From NCBI RefSeq assembly GCF_036898095.1, contig NC_090759.1:20901772-20965771 (forward strand): a stretch of 64,000 bases of DNA, given 5' to 3'. The notes beneath the pieces are model-generated. The model was not told the origin of the DNA and made no database searches. It saw nothing but the letters and a program-made list of their open reading frames with translations. The position numbers and the translations under genes are program-made. The first letter of the stretch is position 1. Each line of letters starts with the position of its first letter. This document shows, piece by piece, positions 9,536 through 21,900 of the stretch. Source of the DNA: Palaemon carinicauda. Lineage: Eukaryota; Arthropoda; Malacostraca; Decapoda; Palaemonidae.

Positions 9536-11452
9536 TTACTGCTCCTCGGATGACGCCGCAGACGATGCAGGGGAAGCTGCAGGAGGCGGCGTAGTGGCTG
9601 CAGGAAGTGTCGTAATGGATGCAGGAGGAGGCGTAGTGGCTATAGGAGGTGGCGTAGGGGATGCAGGAGGATCTTCTTCTGGTTTTTTGCGCGTAAGAAA
9701 CATCGTTATTGGGAGTTGTGAACGTTGTTTTTTTTTGTCGATGAAGATGCGCCTATAAACAGCCATGACGTCATCAATACGATTGCTGAATTCGACGGCT
9801 CTTACCATGTTGTCATCCATTTCTTTGGCCCTTTTTTGGAGGTCTTTGGCAACATTGAAGAGGTCCTGTAAATTATGCAATGTAAGGCCACCTTCTTCAG
9901 CTTCGTCACCTTCGTCACTAGCAGACTCGTCTTCCTCCTCACTCGCCGATTTGGTCATTTCCTGTAGGTCCTCCTCTGTCAGTGGGTTTGAGTGGCAGTC
10001 GATGAGATTGTTAATTTCATCAGCCGTCATATCCGAGAAGCCTTCAGTCTGCACCAACCGAGCCAGCCTGACAGCCTTATCAACGGCAGAGTGATGTATT
10101 TCGTTAGGCGTGAAACCCTCATAGTCATGAGTGATTTTGTTTGGCCACAATTTCTTCCAGCTGGAGATGAGTGTCTGTTCTTTCATGTCCTTTAGGGCAT
10201 TCTGAATATTAGCCAGACACGTAGCTATGTTGTAGTCCTTCCAATAAGCTTTGATGCTGAAGGTCTCGTCGGTCTCTTCAATGGAGGAGATGAGACCCTC
10301 CATTGTTGACTTAGTGTAGAGGGCTTTGAAGGCCCTAATAACCCCCTGATCCATGGGCTGTATAAGGGAAGTGGTGTTGGGGGGAAGGAACTCCACCTGT
10401 ACCCCTTCATAATGCAAATTAGTTGCATGACCTCCTGCACAGTCCATGAAGAGAACCACTTTAAAGGGCAGGCCCTTTTCAGCCAGGTAAAGCTTTACCT
10501 GTGGTATGAAAGAGTTAAGGAACCAATCAAGTGTGAGGGCCTTGGTGATCCATGCCTTTTTATTGGCCATCCAGTACACTGGCAGTAAGGCTTTATTCTT
10601 GCTTTTCAATGCTCGAGGATTCTGTGACTTGTAGATAAGGCCGGGCTTCAGCATGAATCCTGCAGCATTGCCACACATGAGCAGAGTCACTCGATCCTTG
10701 TGAGCTTTGAAACCTGTCTTTTTAAGTTTGTCCTTGAAAAGAAATGTTCGGGACGGCATCCTCTTCCAGAAGAGGCCTGTTTCATCCATATTAAAGACTT
10801 GCTCCGGGACATAGCCATTTTCTTCTATTATTTCCGGAAACACATCCTCAACATAATTCCTCGCTGCTGCTTCGTCTGCAGAGGCTGCCTCTCCATACAA
10901 CGACACACTCTGAAGTCCGAATCGCCTCTTAAACTTATCAAACCAGCCCTTGCTGGCAACGAAAGTCGTACGTGGTCGTCGTGGGCTAGTCTGGCTTGAG
11001 GTACCAGGCAGAGGATCATCTTCGTCGCCGTCGTTTTCTTCCTCATCTTGAACGTTGTCGTCGTCACCACCCTCAGGCACCATAGCATCAAACAAAGTTT
11101 TAGCCTTACTTCGGATCATGTTTGTATCCAGGGTGATTTTCTTCTCCCTACAATCATGGATCCAAATAGCCAGTGCATTTTCCATTCGCACCATGGTCTT
11201 ATTCTGGGTGTTTACAACCCTTTTGGCATCTTTCGTGAAAGATATTGCAGCAGTTTTGCAGATGTTCTTCTCTTCCTTCTTTATGTACCGTACCGTGGAT
11301 TCATTAAGGCCATATTGTCGGGCTACGCTCGCGTAGCTATTTCCCGCTTTCAACTTGTCCAATAAACTCACTTTTTCGTTAATTGTTAACATCTTTCGCT
11401 TTTTCTTCGGTTCACTAGATGCACCAAGGGATAAAGAGCGTTTGGGAGGCAT
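9536..11452 (-). CDS. Tigger/pogo-family transposase (CENP-B/jerky-like), intact
   Basis: Cut-and-paste transposase for the surrounding element. The frame is open without stops for 638 codons from the methionine at 11452 (MPPKRSLSLG); an in-frame methionine at 11467 would add five residues. The N-terminal part (residues ~20-70) is a psq/CENP-B-type helix-turn-helix (SLLDKLKAGNSYASVARQYG, ESTVRYIKK), and a second DNA-binding helical region follows. The DDE core shows the three acidic residues in FNMDETGLFW, VVLFMDCAGGH and LIQPMDQGVIRAFK. The C-terminus is acidic, then Pro/Thr/Ala-rich. The third position is Asp, as is usual for the group. Nothing in the ORF looks broken, so this copy may be recently active; that is inference. 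Confidence 0.9.
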   Translation of the reverse strand: MPPKRSLSLGASSEPKKKRKMLTINEKVSLLDKLKAGNSYASVARQYGLNESTVRYIKKEEKNICKTAAISFTKDAKRVVNTQNKTMVRMENALAIWIHDCREKKITLDTNMIRSKAKTLFDAMVPEGGDDDNVQDEEENDGDEDDPLPGTSSQTSPRRPRTTFVASKGWFDKFKRRFGLQSVSLYGEAASADEAAARNYVEDVFPEIIEENGYVPEQVFNMDETGLFWKRMPSRTFLFKDKLKKTGFKAHKDRVTLLMCGNAAGFMLKPGLIYKSQNPRALKSKNKALLPVYWMANKKAWITKALTLDWFLNSFIPQVKLYLAEKGLPFKVVLFMDCAGGHATNLHYEGVQVEFLPPNTTSLIQPMDQGVIRAFKALYTKSTMEGLISSIEETDETFSIKAYWKDYNIATCLANIQNALKDMKEQTLISSWKKLWPNKITHDYEGFTPNEIHHSAVDKAVRLARLVQTEGFSDMTADEINNLIDCHSNPLTEEDLQEMTKSASEEEDESASDEGDEAEEGGLTLHNLQDLFNVAKDLQKRAKEMDDNMVRAVEFSNRIDDVMAVYRRIFIDKKKQRSQLPITMFLTRKKPEEDPPASPTPPPIATTPPPASITTLPAATTPPPAASPASSAASSEEQ

Positions 11453-11903
11453 CACGAAGGGCTTCACAAAACTTTTACACTTAAAAAATCACTGCGAGAC
11501 AAAGACTAACTAACTGCGATCTATGGCGAGAAGCGTATACGAGAAAAGCGTGGAGCGATGGGCATCGGGAGAAGCTTGGGCTAGTGAATGGGCCAATGGG
11601 GAGTCGAGTTCTCAGCGAGTGCTGGCCAATCAGCTTGCGTTTATGCCCGTGATGCTTAGCGTATACAGACGTGCATTTCTTTTAGTTTTAAAATTTTGTA
11701 AAATGATGCAATTACTAATTCTAATTGAATATTTTGTTTTTAAAATTTGTAAAATAATGTAATTTCTAATTTTAATTTAATATTTTTCATTATTATTAAT
11801 TTTTTAAAAATTTTTTGATATTTTTAATTTTTGAATATTTTTTAGACCCGCGAAGCTCTGAACCCGCGAAAGTTGAACCGCGAACTAGCGAGGGACCACT
11901 GTA

Positions 11904-12794
11904 TACTCTGAGGTTCTAACCGAAACCCAAAGCCTGCTATCTGCCGGGCAAGGGAAGGGACATAAAATGCTAGCCCAGTCAAGCCGAAGTGTCTACTCGA
12001 TGGCAAGACTAAGCTAGAGTTGTAGCCTAAGGCTGCACTCAGAGGGAAGGAGGGATTACCCTTAAATCTCCACTGGAGACGAGTATCGGTTTATATAATA
12101 ATTCTAGGAGATATCTATCTCCGCCTGAATTAATAAAACGATACACGTGGGTAAACTGGGAACATGTATGAAAGTATACTAAAGCCACTAGGCTAGTAGC
12201 CTAGCAGCGGGTGAGGTTCGACTACCTTAATCGCCGAAACACTCTCGTATACGATCCCAGAGAAAAAGTAATATACAGTATATGCAATCAAAATATCTTA
12301 CACGTATAAATTGCCTAAATAGCTTCATTTTTAATTGCTATTACACTAGGAATGTCTATTATATCATGCATGAAAGTAAACTAAAACGCATAGGCTAGGA
12401 AGCCTAGCACAAGCAAGGTTCGGTTACCTAAATCGCCGAAACTATCAGGAATACAATCGGCATAATATAAATAACTTCCGAGCAATGAAGACTGAATAGC
12501 TTCGTAATATTCATGCTATTAACACCGGGAAAGTCGTTCAGGCTAACGAAATAACTCATGCGTTATGAACGACAGCGCCCAAGGCGCCTCCGGTTAAGGC
12601 AAAGCTCCATCACTTAATTTAACCTAATTTTACTGTGAGGCAGGAGCTAAAATTTATGCAATGTAAAGATCAAATACTCAACTTTCCAGAGGCAGAAGAG
12701 GCTGGAGATTGCATGATATCCGCAAAAAACCAGAGCGTAACGAGAGAGATAACAGAGAAAATCACCGAGCGATACCGCTACACTTATAGGAATG
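11904..12794 (-). other. A1 5' leader, distal part
   Basis: This continues the DIRS A1 leader beyond the Tigger insertion. No ORF of note is present. Two similar segments, around 12165-12245 and 12370-12440, share ACTAAA..AGGCTAG and GGTTCG.CTACCT..ATCGCCGAAAC, so an imperfect ~200-bp direct repeat is present. Confidence 0.45.
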
Positions 12795-13123
12795 AGCATG
12801 GCGGTGACGTATAGCATCTGGATACTCGTAGTAGTTAGAGAGGAAGGGTAACCTTGATATATCGGCTCCCCTTCAAATTTTGCCACTTTCCACCTCGAAG
12901 TGAAAATGCTATTCGGGGTGAAGATTGCTATGTGTCGTATCAAGATATACGTCCCCTGATTTATGTGATATCCTTAGGAGAAATTTTAAGGATATTCGCG
13001 CCAGGAGTTAGAATTCTGGAGACCTAAAGATAAATTCTCTGGGAATATCACTGTAGTCAAATATCCCTTAGGAAGCTACTTATAGGAACCTTCTATCAGG
13101 ACGACATGGCCTGAGCCCAAAAA
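12795..13123 (-). repeat. A1 5' inverted terminal repeat
   Basis: Reverse complement of 1020-1352, ending at the outer sequence GGCCTGAGCCC near 13108-13118. It matches the start of A4 (33800 onward) read in the opposite direction. The outermost bases differ from those of the 3' ITR, as also seen between the two ITRs of B1. Confidence 0.85.
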
Positions 13124-13890
13124 TTCTCTTCACACTTTCATACTCAAAATCCGCTATACCCATTATCACGCCATGCATCGTCAACAAATATCCTGACAAA
13201 TATTCTCCCAACTCCCTAGCTCAAACTCTCTTACTATCACCATACTTAGCTTGACAAAACCTTTCATATTTCCTAAAGAAATCATAAACATCCCTACTGC
13301 TATATTCATTAAACCTTTTACATCTAGGTACCTCTCTGATAAACACTGTCTTACAAACTTCCTCAACTTCATTCTTACTACTATTTTCACTACCTAATCC
13401 ATTCTTGTTTCCTTCTTCCTCTTTTTGAATATAGTGAATCCAATTCAACACTCAAATTCCTATCCTTAACCATTCCCCTCTTAACCTTTTTCTTATTTAC
13501 CACTTTCACCCATTCATGATCATCCTCACTCTCATCGTGCCCCTTTTTCTTTTCATTCTTCACACTACTTTTACCGTTATTCTCATTACTCTTCTCACCT
13601 TTTTGTTCATCTTTACTACGCCTAATCCCTTTACTTTCACTATCACTTCCTTCCCCATTATCCCTTATACCAGCGTTCTCTTCCACTATCAACCCTTTAC
13701 CCGAATCAGAAACCACTCCTCCGACTGCACCTTCACCCATGAACGTTTTCAGTTCCTTTCGCATCTCCTCATTCTCACAACTCAGCTTTGCATTCTCTTG
13801 CAAGAACTTTTCTTTCTCTACGGACAACTTCTCCTCGTGGTCCTTAATCAACTGCAATTCCTCCCTTAATATTTTGTTTTGCTCTTCCAT
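13124..13890 (-). pseudogene. N-terminal half of an LTR-retrotransposon-type gag, frameshifted
   Basis: From the methionine at 13890 (MEEQNKILREELQL) the minus strand encodes a strongly predicted coiled coil of about 50 residues. A Ser/Gly/Glu/Lys-rich hydrophilic linker follows, then, with frameshifts near 13400 and 13220, a segment containing FNEYSSRDVYDFFRKYERFC that looks like a capsid-type gag domain. The reading resumes across DIRS A1 at about 998. The upstream context (primer-binding-like site and LTR edge at 13975-14052) supports an LTR retrotransposon. Clade and function beyond 'structural gag' are uncertain. Confidence 0.55.
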
Positions 13891-13974
13891 TTTTTTTCTT
13901 CAGTCTTAAATCTAATTCCTAATCCTATCAGTCCTTCCTCCAAGAGTTCAGCTATCAATCCCACCTTGCACAGT

Positions 13975-14052
13975 CCCTGTTTTGGCACCAAAATAATGTT
14001 GCGGGATGTCACAAAAAACAACCCCCACTTCCTTGAATCACAAACTGACAAT
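13975..14052 (-). other. Primer-binding-site-like motif and partial LTR
   Basis: On the minus strand a sequence ending in CA (TG at 13997 on the plus strand) is followed, after a few bases, by TTGGTGCCAAAACAGGGA, then a short leader and the gag ATG at 13890. This is the order LTR end, tRNA primer-binding site, leader, gag. Only about 55 bp of the LTR remains before B1 begins near 14053. The matching tRNA was not determined. Confidence 0.45.
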
Positions 14053-14230
14053 TGTTCCGTAACCGAAATACAAACCACGCTATTTACAAAGGGGTTTACT
14101 TTTAGCGCAGCTGAAATGATGAGCCAATAGTTTTAACGAGGGTTAATTACCCCCGCGCTAGTTAGGGGGGGTGGGGAAGGGTAGCTTGCTACCCCTTCCC
14201 CCTCCACACACTGGTGACTTGCTCCACTTC
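14053..14230 (+). repeat. B1 left inverted terminal repeat
   Basis: Reverse complement of 29420-29590. Shared landmarks are GGGTTTACTTTTAGCGCAGC, ACGAGGGTTAATTACCCCCG and GTAGCTTGCTACC, itself a short palindrome. The outermost ~30 bp differ from the right ITR and are found again inside the ICR at 29300-29325. Confidence 0.85.
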
Positions 14231-14353
14231 ACTTTTGGCTCGGCGGTGATCAGACGTGTCTGCTCATCGCCCTCGTGACAGCCTTTAATTTTCTGCTTTT
14301 TCTTTTCAGCGTGTGTGTTGGTTGGAAGTTGACCTTCAGTTATTTCTTTACAA

Positions 14354-15602
14354 TGCGTACATGCCCTGGAGTTGCCGGTCGTCCTTGTGGGACTTTCATG
14401 TCGGACGTAAATACGGATCCGCACACCCTCTGCCCTCAATATCGGGGCCGACGGTGTGACCAGGAGAACATGTGCCGTGAGTGCAGGGAGTGGTCTGCCT
14501 CCCAGTGGGAGAGGTTTGGCCGTCGGCGTAAGAAGAAGTCCAAGAGAGACCGTTCTCCTCCGGGGTTAGCCTTGAAGGAGGAAGGTTCTCGGGACTCTTC
14601 TTCCGCCGCCCAAACCTCCTCCGAAGCTCCCCCTCGTCCGCCTCCTAAGGAAAGTCGGCCGAGTGGGAGCGCAGGCCCTTGTTCTGTCTCCCGACCTTCG
14701 GTGGGGGGAGAGGGCGTCGCCTCCCATAGCGAGGCGGTTCCCCCTCCTCCTCCGGGGGAGGTTATTGATAATGCCTTATCCAGTGATGATCTTTTACAGA
14801 TTGGTCGTCCCTGGAGATTAAGGGCTTGCCCTCCAGGGTCGCTCTTATTGACCTTGTCTCGTTGGGGGCCGCTGTTAAGCAGTCGCTGGTGGTAGCAGAG
14901 GTAGACCCTCTGTCTATTGTCGACGTCGTGGTGACAGAGGCCTCCGACGTGGCTGGGCCTTCCGCCGCAGGAGCTGTTGCGGGTGATGGTGCTAAAGGCT
15001 CTCCTCCTCCTTCCGTACATCCTTCGAAGGGGGAAGTGAGTCCTTCGGTCTCGGCTGCTGCTCAGCTTCCTTCTGAGGGAAGTGCTTTAACGGAGACTCC
15101 CCTTCGGAGGACCGATGGTCCCGACGATCTTCCCCGAGGCCGCCTCCGCCGTAAGGCTCACCGTCCGCTACGCCACAAGGGCCTCCCTTCCCCTGACAGG
15201 GGGACTAAGAGGCGCCTTTTTGGGTCTTCAACCTCCGGGAGGGGGGGACTCTCCTCGTCAGCCTCAACCTACAGCTCCGCCCTCCTTGAACCTCTCTGCA
15301 GACCGTTCACCATCTCCTGCCAGATCTTCGCCTTCTGGAGAACTCGTCACCCGACGGGCAACGGTCCCTTCGGGGCCAAGGGATCCTTCCCTTACGCGAG
15401 CAGTGCTAGCGCACAAGCGCTCTCCTGCTCGCCAGCGCTCTCCTGATCTTCAGCGCTCTCCTGCTCGCCAAGAGTCTCCTGCTCGTCGGCTCTCTCCTGA
15501 TGTTCGCCCCCCTCGCCAGCGCTCTCCTGCTCGTCAGCGCTCATTTGAGGACCATCGCCCTGCGGTCTCTGACCACCCTTTAGTTCCTGCTGAACTCCCT
15601 GC
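14354..15602 (+). pseudogene. DIRS B1 gag, 5' part, frameshifted and cut by the LINE
   Basis: Starts after a splice-acceptor-like TTTTTCTTTTCAG (ending 14309) with MRTCPGVAGRPCGTFM. The first ~60 residues hold regularly spaced cysteines (TCP, PCGTF, LCP, RCD, MCREC) followed by WSASQWERFGRRRKKK. This looks like a small zinc-binding and basic module; the related element at 31351-31629 has the same pattern. The protein then becomes Pro/Ser-rich with frame changes near 14780-14830 and 15115. It enters an Arg/Ser/Pro repeat (SPARQRSP-type units, 15410-15560), where the LINE has inserted at 15615. Gag continues at 22817. Confidence 0.7.
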
Positions 15603-15615
15603 TCACCATCTGCCT
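15603..15615 (+). repeat. Target-site duplication, left copy, of the I/Nimb LINE
   Basis: TCACCATCTGCCT at 15603-15615 is repeated exactly at 22804-22816. The DIRS gag sequence reads continuously if the LINE and one copy are left out. Confidence 0.9.
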
Positions 15616-16430
15616 CCCTCTTAATGAGAGAATGCCTTGATGAAGTCATTAAGCTTCAGCACGGCATTTAATTCCCGTGCTGAAACTTGGTGACGGGCAA
15701 GAGGGCTCTCGAACTTGGGGAAATTGCTCCCCCAGTTCGAATCTAAATTTCTCTCTTTTACCTTTTTCTTTTTCTCAATACTACTTCGACCTTATCCTAA
15801 TTTCACAAACTTTCTTTAGTCTTGCTTTCCAAACTCTATGAGAAAAATTTCCCTCATTATATGTGTGTATATATTATGTACATATATATTTATTTATTTT
15901 TTTTTTCTTTTCTCCTATGGCTTGGATGTTTTCACATCCATTGTAGCCCCGGCGGGGATGTTCATACATCCTTTATTGCTGCCTGCTTTGATGAGTGGGA
16001 GGAGGTATCACGGTTGGGAGGTGTTTGCATTCAAAGCTATATATGAGAGTATTGGATGATTTCAGCCATCCCGAAGATGGTTTGGACCTTTTTGGCGGAA
16101 CTATTCTCAAGTGTTGGGTCTTCGGAATCCAGGGGGATCCAATGCTTGGGGTAGGACTCTCGACTTTTGGCCGGAAGCCCGTCATTATAGATATGGGGAG
16201 GATGATTCCATAATTTCTTGGTCTCAGTCCTAACAGGCGGGTTCAGCTTACACCTGTGCCTCTATATCTGTTTTGATGCTATCCTTCGGGTAGGGTATGG
16301 AGTGGACCATCTGGGAAGTATACTCTCATTGTGCCGATAGTAGAGAGTGCAAATTTCCTTTCCGACGCGTGATGGCCTAACATTCTCGAGCAGGTACATC
16401 AAACTAACTCTTTTCCCTCTCTTTACTATA
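15616..16430 (+). other. LINE 5' untranslated region
   Basis: Contains only short ORFs. It holds a T-rich stretch (15880-15915) and no recognisable domain. In this LINE group an internal promoter is expected here; none can be pinpointed. Confidence 0.5.
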
Positions 16431-16771
16431 ATGGATTCTTTAAGGAACGAACCCCCATCCCCTGGATACGCTGACTCTCCCCCGGCACTGTTGACGACCT
16501 CTGCTAATGTGATAAGGGATAGCTCTGTTGATGACCTCGGAACGGGAAAGGACCATTCTACTGATATTTCTAAATCGAGTAATTTGAGTAACACGAGGAA
16601 ACTTCGAATCCTCCATGTTACACAAATTTCAATAGAAACAAATTATGATGATCTATGTAAAGCATTTGAATGCTATGGATGCATAAAAGAAATAAGGATG
16701 AAACTTGAAGCTGAAACTTGGGATTCATGGATATCTTATAGTAGTTATGACGAAGCATTTAGTGCAATAAG

Positions 16772-17514
<743 letters not shown>

Positions 17515-18975
17515 TAATTTGAATAATATTAATATTAATAACTTGAATGTCGCGGCTGCTCTCTGCGATAAGGTACCAAAAGATTTAGATGTGTACAGGC
17601 CTGCCGATTGGTTGGAAAAAGGCGCAGATTTAGTCATGCAGTCAGAGAAATCCAAAACCACCGATGTGGCTTATAGCTGAATCAAAGGGGGTTACAGGGA
17701 ATTATTTTAAAATATGCAAATTGATTCAGAAAAAAGTAGGAACTATTGCACCAGGCGATATATCTCGTTTCGGAAAAAATAGTTTCCTTATCCATGCCAA
17801 ATCCAGTACACAGTCGGTAATATTGTCCAATATGAAAATAAATAATGATGACATTAAATTAGATGTCAAACCCCACCTAAATTTTAGCTACGGAAGGGGC
17901 GTAGTTTTTAACAGAGACCTATATGATTTTACAGAGGAGGAGATACTGGCGATGTGTCCATTAAATGTTTGGAAAGTTCATAAAGTCCCAGGTACATCAA
18001 TGATAATCCTTACGTTCCAGGATGCTGATGTACCTTTTCATATTATTATCGAGAACAAAAGGATTAAAGTAAGACCCTTCAAGCAGAAGCCATTGCAATG
18101 CTTTAATTGTTTTAAATTTGGGCACCCGTCCAAAGTTTGCAAAAATGAGAAGATGTGTGGTATTTGCTCCAAATCTTACCATGGAGAGTGTGCACTTGGA
18201 CCCAGGTGTTTAAATTGCAGCTCGAATCACAAATCCACAGACAAGATTTGCGAGCTATATAAGTTGGAGGAAGCTGCCCTCAACAAATCAAACTTAGAAC
18301 ACATAAGTGTGACCCATGCCAAAAGACTATTAAATAAATCAAATACATATGCTAAGGCATTAAAATCAAACCAACCTAGCACTGCCAATAGCTCAAAAAA
18401 AGTATACTATCTGACAAAATGTCAAATAACGAAGTAACCTTATTACCTCCTGAGGCTTTACCACGGTGTATTAACACTAGGTCATTGCCCATTGCCGTAC
18501 AGCCTTCAGCCGCCATTACAAAAAGTAATACAAACCTCTCTCAGGCCATGTCCTTGCCTGATCTGATGGAGGTTCCACTTAAGACTAACTTACCTGATGC
18601 ACCTGTTGTGGGAAAGGTGCAAAAACCTCGAATCCCACCATCTATTAATCGCAAAAGAGAGAGACCTCCATCTCTCTCTCCACCCTCCATTAGAAACGTT
18701 AAGGTTATGACATCAAATAAATTTGATGTTTTGTCTGTTGATGTTTCTAATGAACCAGAAGATGGACTGAATAAATCAGAAATTCAAGTTGAGGTCCACC
18801 ATCCACCTCAACAAATAGATAAAAAGAATACAAAGAAAATCACCAACGTTAAACCCAACATAACAAGACCACCTCTGAAGAAACCTACTGGTAATAATGT
18901 TACATTAAAAACTGCTAATGGGAAGACCTCATCCAAGATGTCTTCCAGAAATAATCCATAGTTTTCTCCTCCATT

Positions 18976-21900
18976 TTGCAATGGAACTGTCAGGGTTTGA
19001 GGGCGAAATATGAAGAACTTAAGCTCCTAATTCATGAGCATTCCCCCATAATTGTATGTCTACAGGAAAGTATGCTTGATTCTAACACTCCTAGTCCTCG
19101 AGAGTATGTTAGCTATAGAACACCATATAATCAACAAGCAGGGAGCCATGGTGGAAGTCTCATGTACATTCTTCGAGATGTTCCCCAAATACCCATGTCT
19201 ATACGTACAACTCTGCAGGCAGTTGTTGTACAAATTGATATAGGGAGAAAATATACAATATGCTCTCTGTACTTACCTCCAAATGATAATATTTTATATG
19301 ATGATTTAGCAGAGGTCATTCAACAACTCCCTCAACCTTTTCTCTTACTGGGAGATATGAATGGTAGACATCCTTTATGGGGTGATGTTTTGGCCAACAC
19401 AAGGGGCAATATTATCTCATCAATTGTGGAGAATGAGGATGTGGGACTCCTTAATACAGGAGAGCCCACACACTTTCATGTTCAGACAGGTACTTTGTCC
19501 TGCATTGACCTTTCAATTGCAAGCTCTAACTGCCTTCTTGATTTTGATTGGAGGACATTAGATGATTGGCATACTAGTGATCATGCACCAATCATTATAA
19601 ACACCAACAAGGGTCCGCCTTTGCAAAGATCGCCACGTTGGAATCTAGACAAGGCAGACTGGGTTAAATTTTGTGAGCTAAGTGAAATCGAAGGGAGAGC
19701 AGAACAGTTTGAAAGTGTTGATGATGCCATAGACCTACTGAATGGAACTCTTCATACAGCAGGAGTCAATTCAATTCCCAAAACAACAGGGTTATTCAAA
19801 CGACAACCAGTCCCGTGGTGGTCTTCAGAACTAACTGCACTCCACAGAGCCACAAGAAGATCTCTAACACGATTGCGTAGACGCAGAACTGATGAGAATT
19901 TAATAATGTACAAGAAGTGTAGAGCACAGTTCCGTCGTGCCATGAAAGAAGCAAGGCGCCAGTCATGGATGTCTTTTGTTTCCTCTATTAACAGTAGAAC
20001 ACCACCATCTTCTGTGTGGAGGAAAGTAAAAAAGATAGCTGGCAAATTCACCCCCAACCCACCACCAGTGTTGAAGGTGAATGGCCAGTATGTAACTGAA
20101 GCAAATGAAGTTAGCAATGCCCTGGCTAATCATTTTTCAAATGTATCCAGCAAGTGTGAAGGAGCCCCTGGTCACCAGTATAGGAGCACTGAAGAAAATA
20201 AAATTTTAAATTTTGCAACAAAAAGGGAAGAGTCGTATAATTCTCCTTTCACTGAAAGAGAATTTGATTCCGCACTTGCTCATTGCAACGATGCAGCCCC
20301 TGGACCCGATGGAATTCCATATGCAATGATTAAACATGTACATTTTAATACAAAGCTATTTATTTTAAGCATTATTAATAGAATATGGCATGATCATAGC
20401 TACCCAAGTGTTTGGGAACTAGCCATTATTTTAGCCTTTTTAAAATCCGGTAAAGACAAGTTTTTAGCAGCAAACTATCGTCCTATTGCATTGACATCTT
20501 GTTTATGTAAAATCATGGAGAAGATGGTCAATGCAAGGCTGATATGGTACCTTGAAAAGAAAGGTATTTTATCACCGATTCAATGTGGATTCCGAAAAAT
20601 GCAGTCAACGACTGATGTGTTGATACGACTTGAGTCTTCTATTTGTGAAGCCTTTGCTTCCAAACAGCACCATGTTACAGTATTTTTTGACCTTGAAAAG
20701 GCATATGATACCACATGGAGATATGGTATTCTTAAAACCATTCATGAATTGGGATTGAGAGGAGAGCTGCCACTATTTATTCAGTCATTTCTTTCACGTA
20801 GAGTTTTTCAAGTGAGAGTGGGGGAAACTCTATCAGAGAGTAAGTGCCAAGAAGAAGGAGTTCCTCAGGGTAGTGTGCTGAGTGTAACCCTTTTTGCACT
20901 AGCAATTAATGAGATATCCTCAGCCATTCCCCAGGATGTTCTCTCAACACTATTTGTGGATGATCTCTCAATATCATTTGCTGGCACTAGAATGGCAATG
21001 GTTGAGAGAAAAATCCAACTCTCTATTGATAAAATTATCCAGTGGGCTGACATGAATGGATTTAAGTTCTCGACAAGTAAAACTACCATTGTTCATTTTT
21101 GTCGTATCCGGGGAGTACATCCAGACCCGGATATATACATTAAAGGTCAACGGATACCATGTGTATCGGAAACCAAATTTTTAGGTTTGATATTTGACTG
21201 TAGACTTACATGGGTTTTTCACCTAAAAGCGCTAAAAGCTAAATGTGTTGAAGCTCTGAATATATTAAAAGTATTGTCCCATACATCATGGGGGGCAGAC
21301 CGCAATACTATTTTAAAATTATACAAGGCCTTGATTTTTTCCAAAATTAGTTATGGTTGTGAGGTATATTCTTCAGCCACCCCAAGCCGGTTAAAAATAT
21401 TAGACTCGATACATCATGCAGGTATTAGATTATCTACTGGAGCTTTTAAAACCTCGCCTATCCCAAGTCTCCTTGTTGATGCTGGAGAGTTACCTCTAGA
21501 CCTTTACCGAATGTCTTCCATTCTTCGGTATTGGTTTAGATTGCAAAGACTCCCTAGCTCTCTAGCCTTTCAGACTGCAAGCCTTGTAAGACACGCATCA
21601 TACTTTGAGTTGCACCCAAAATCTCCTCAACCTTATGGCTTTCGGGTGAAACGATTTTTAAATAGTCTGGATATAATTAGAAATAAGGTACTTCCATTCA
21701 AGGTATCATCAACACCTCCATGGAAATTACCTGACATATCTTTTTGTAAATACTTTATTGGAGTTAAGAAGAATATGACTGACTTAGAATCCAGGTCTCT
21801 TTTTATGGAACATGTCGAAGAACATAGGGGATCGACTTTTATATATACTGATGGCTCCAAATCTGATGCTGGCGTTGGATTTGGAGTACATAGTAATGAT

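Larger units (their letters stand above)
8533..11901 (-). mobile_element. Tigger/pogo-type DNA transposon, apparently full length
   Basis: The terminal inverted repeats begin CAGTGGTCCCTCG at 8533 and end with its complement at 11901. Each is flanked by a TA dinucleotide (8531-8532 and 11902-11903), the expected target duplication. The inner TIR repeats CCGCGAA motifs on both sides. The element is 3369 bp and carries one long uninterrupted transposase ORF on the minus strand. It sits in the 5' leader of DIRS A1, so it inserted after A1 did. A second decayed relative is at 44124-48910 and a non-autonomous relative at 16772-17514. Confidence 0.92.
999..13123 (-). mobile_element. DIRS retrotransposon A1 (family A), complete but decayed
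   Basis: The minus-strand element has a 5' inverted terminal repeat (ITR) at about 12795-13123, degraded gag at 7060-5138, pol (RT-RNase H-methyltransferase-like) at about 5130-3280, tyrosine recombinase at about 3290-2323, a 3' UTR, an internal complementary region at 1435-1545 and a 3' ITR at 999-1352. The two ITRs are reverse complements over ~330 bp, and only their outermost tens of bases differ. DIRS elements encode a tyrosine recombinase in place of a DDE integrase and make no target-site duplication; none was found here. Without the Tigger insertion at 8533-11901 the element is about 8.8 kb. The ends are placed within about 30 bp. All three genes carry stops or frameshifts, so this copy is not autonomous. 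Confidence 0.85.
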
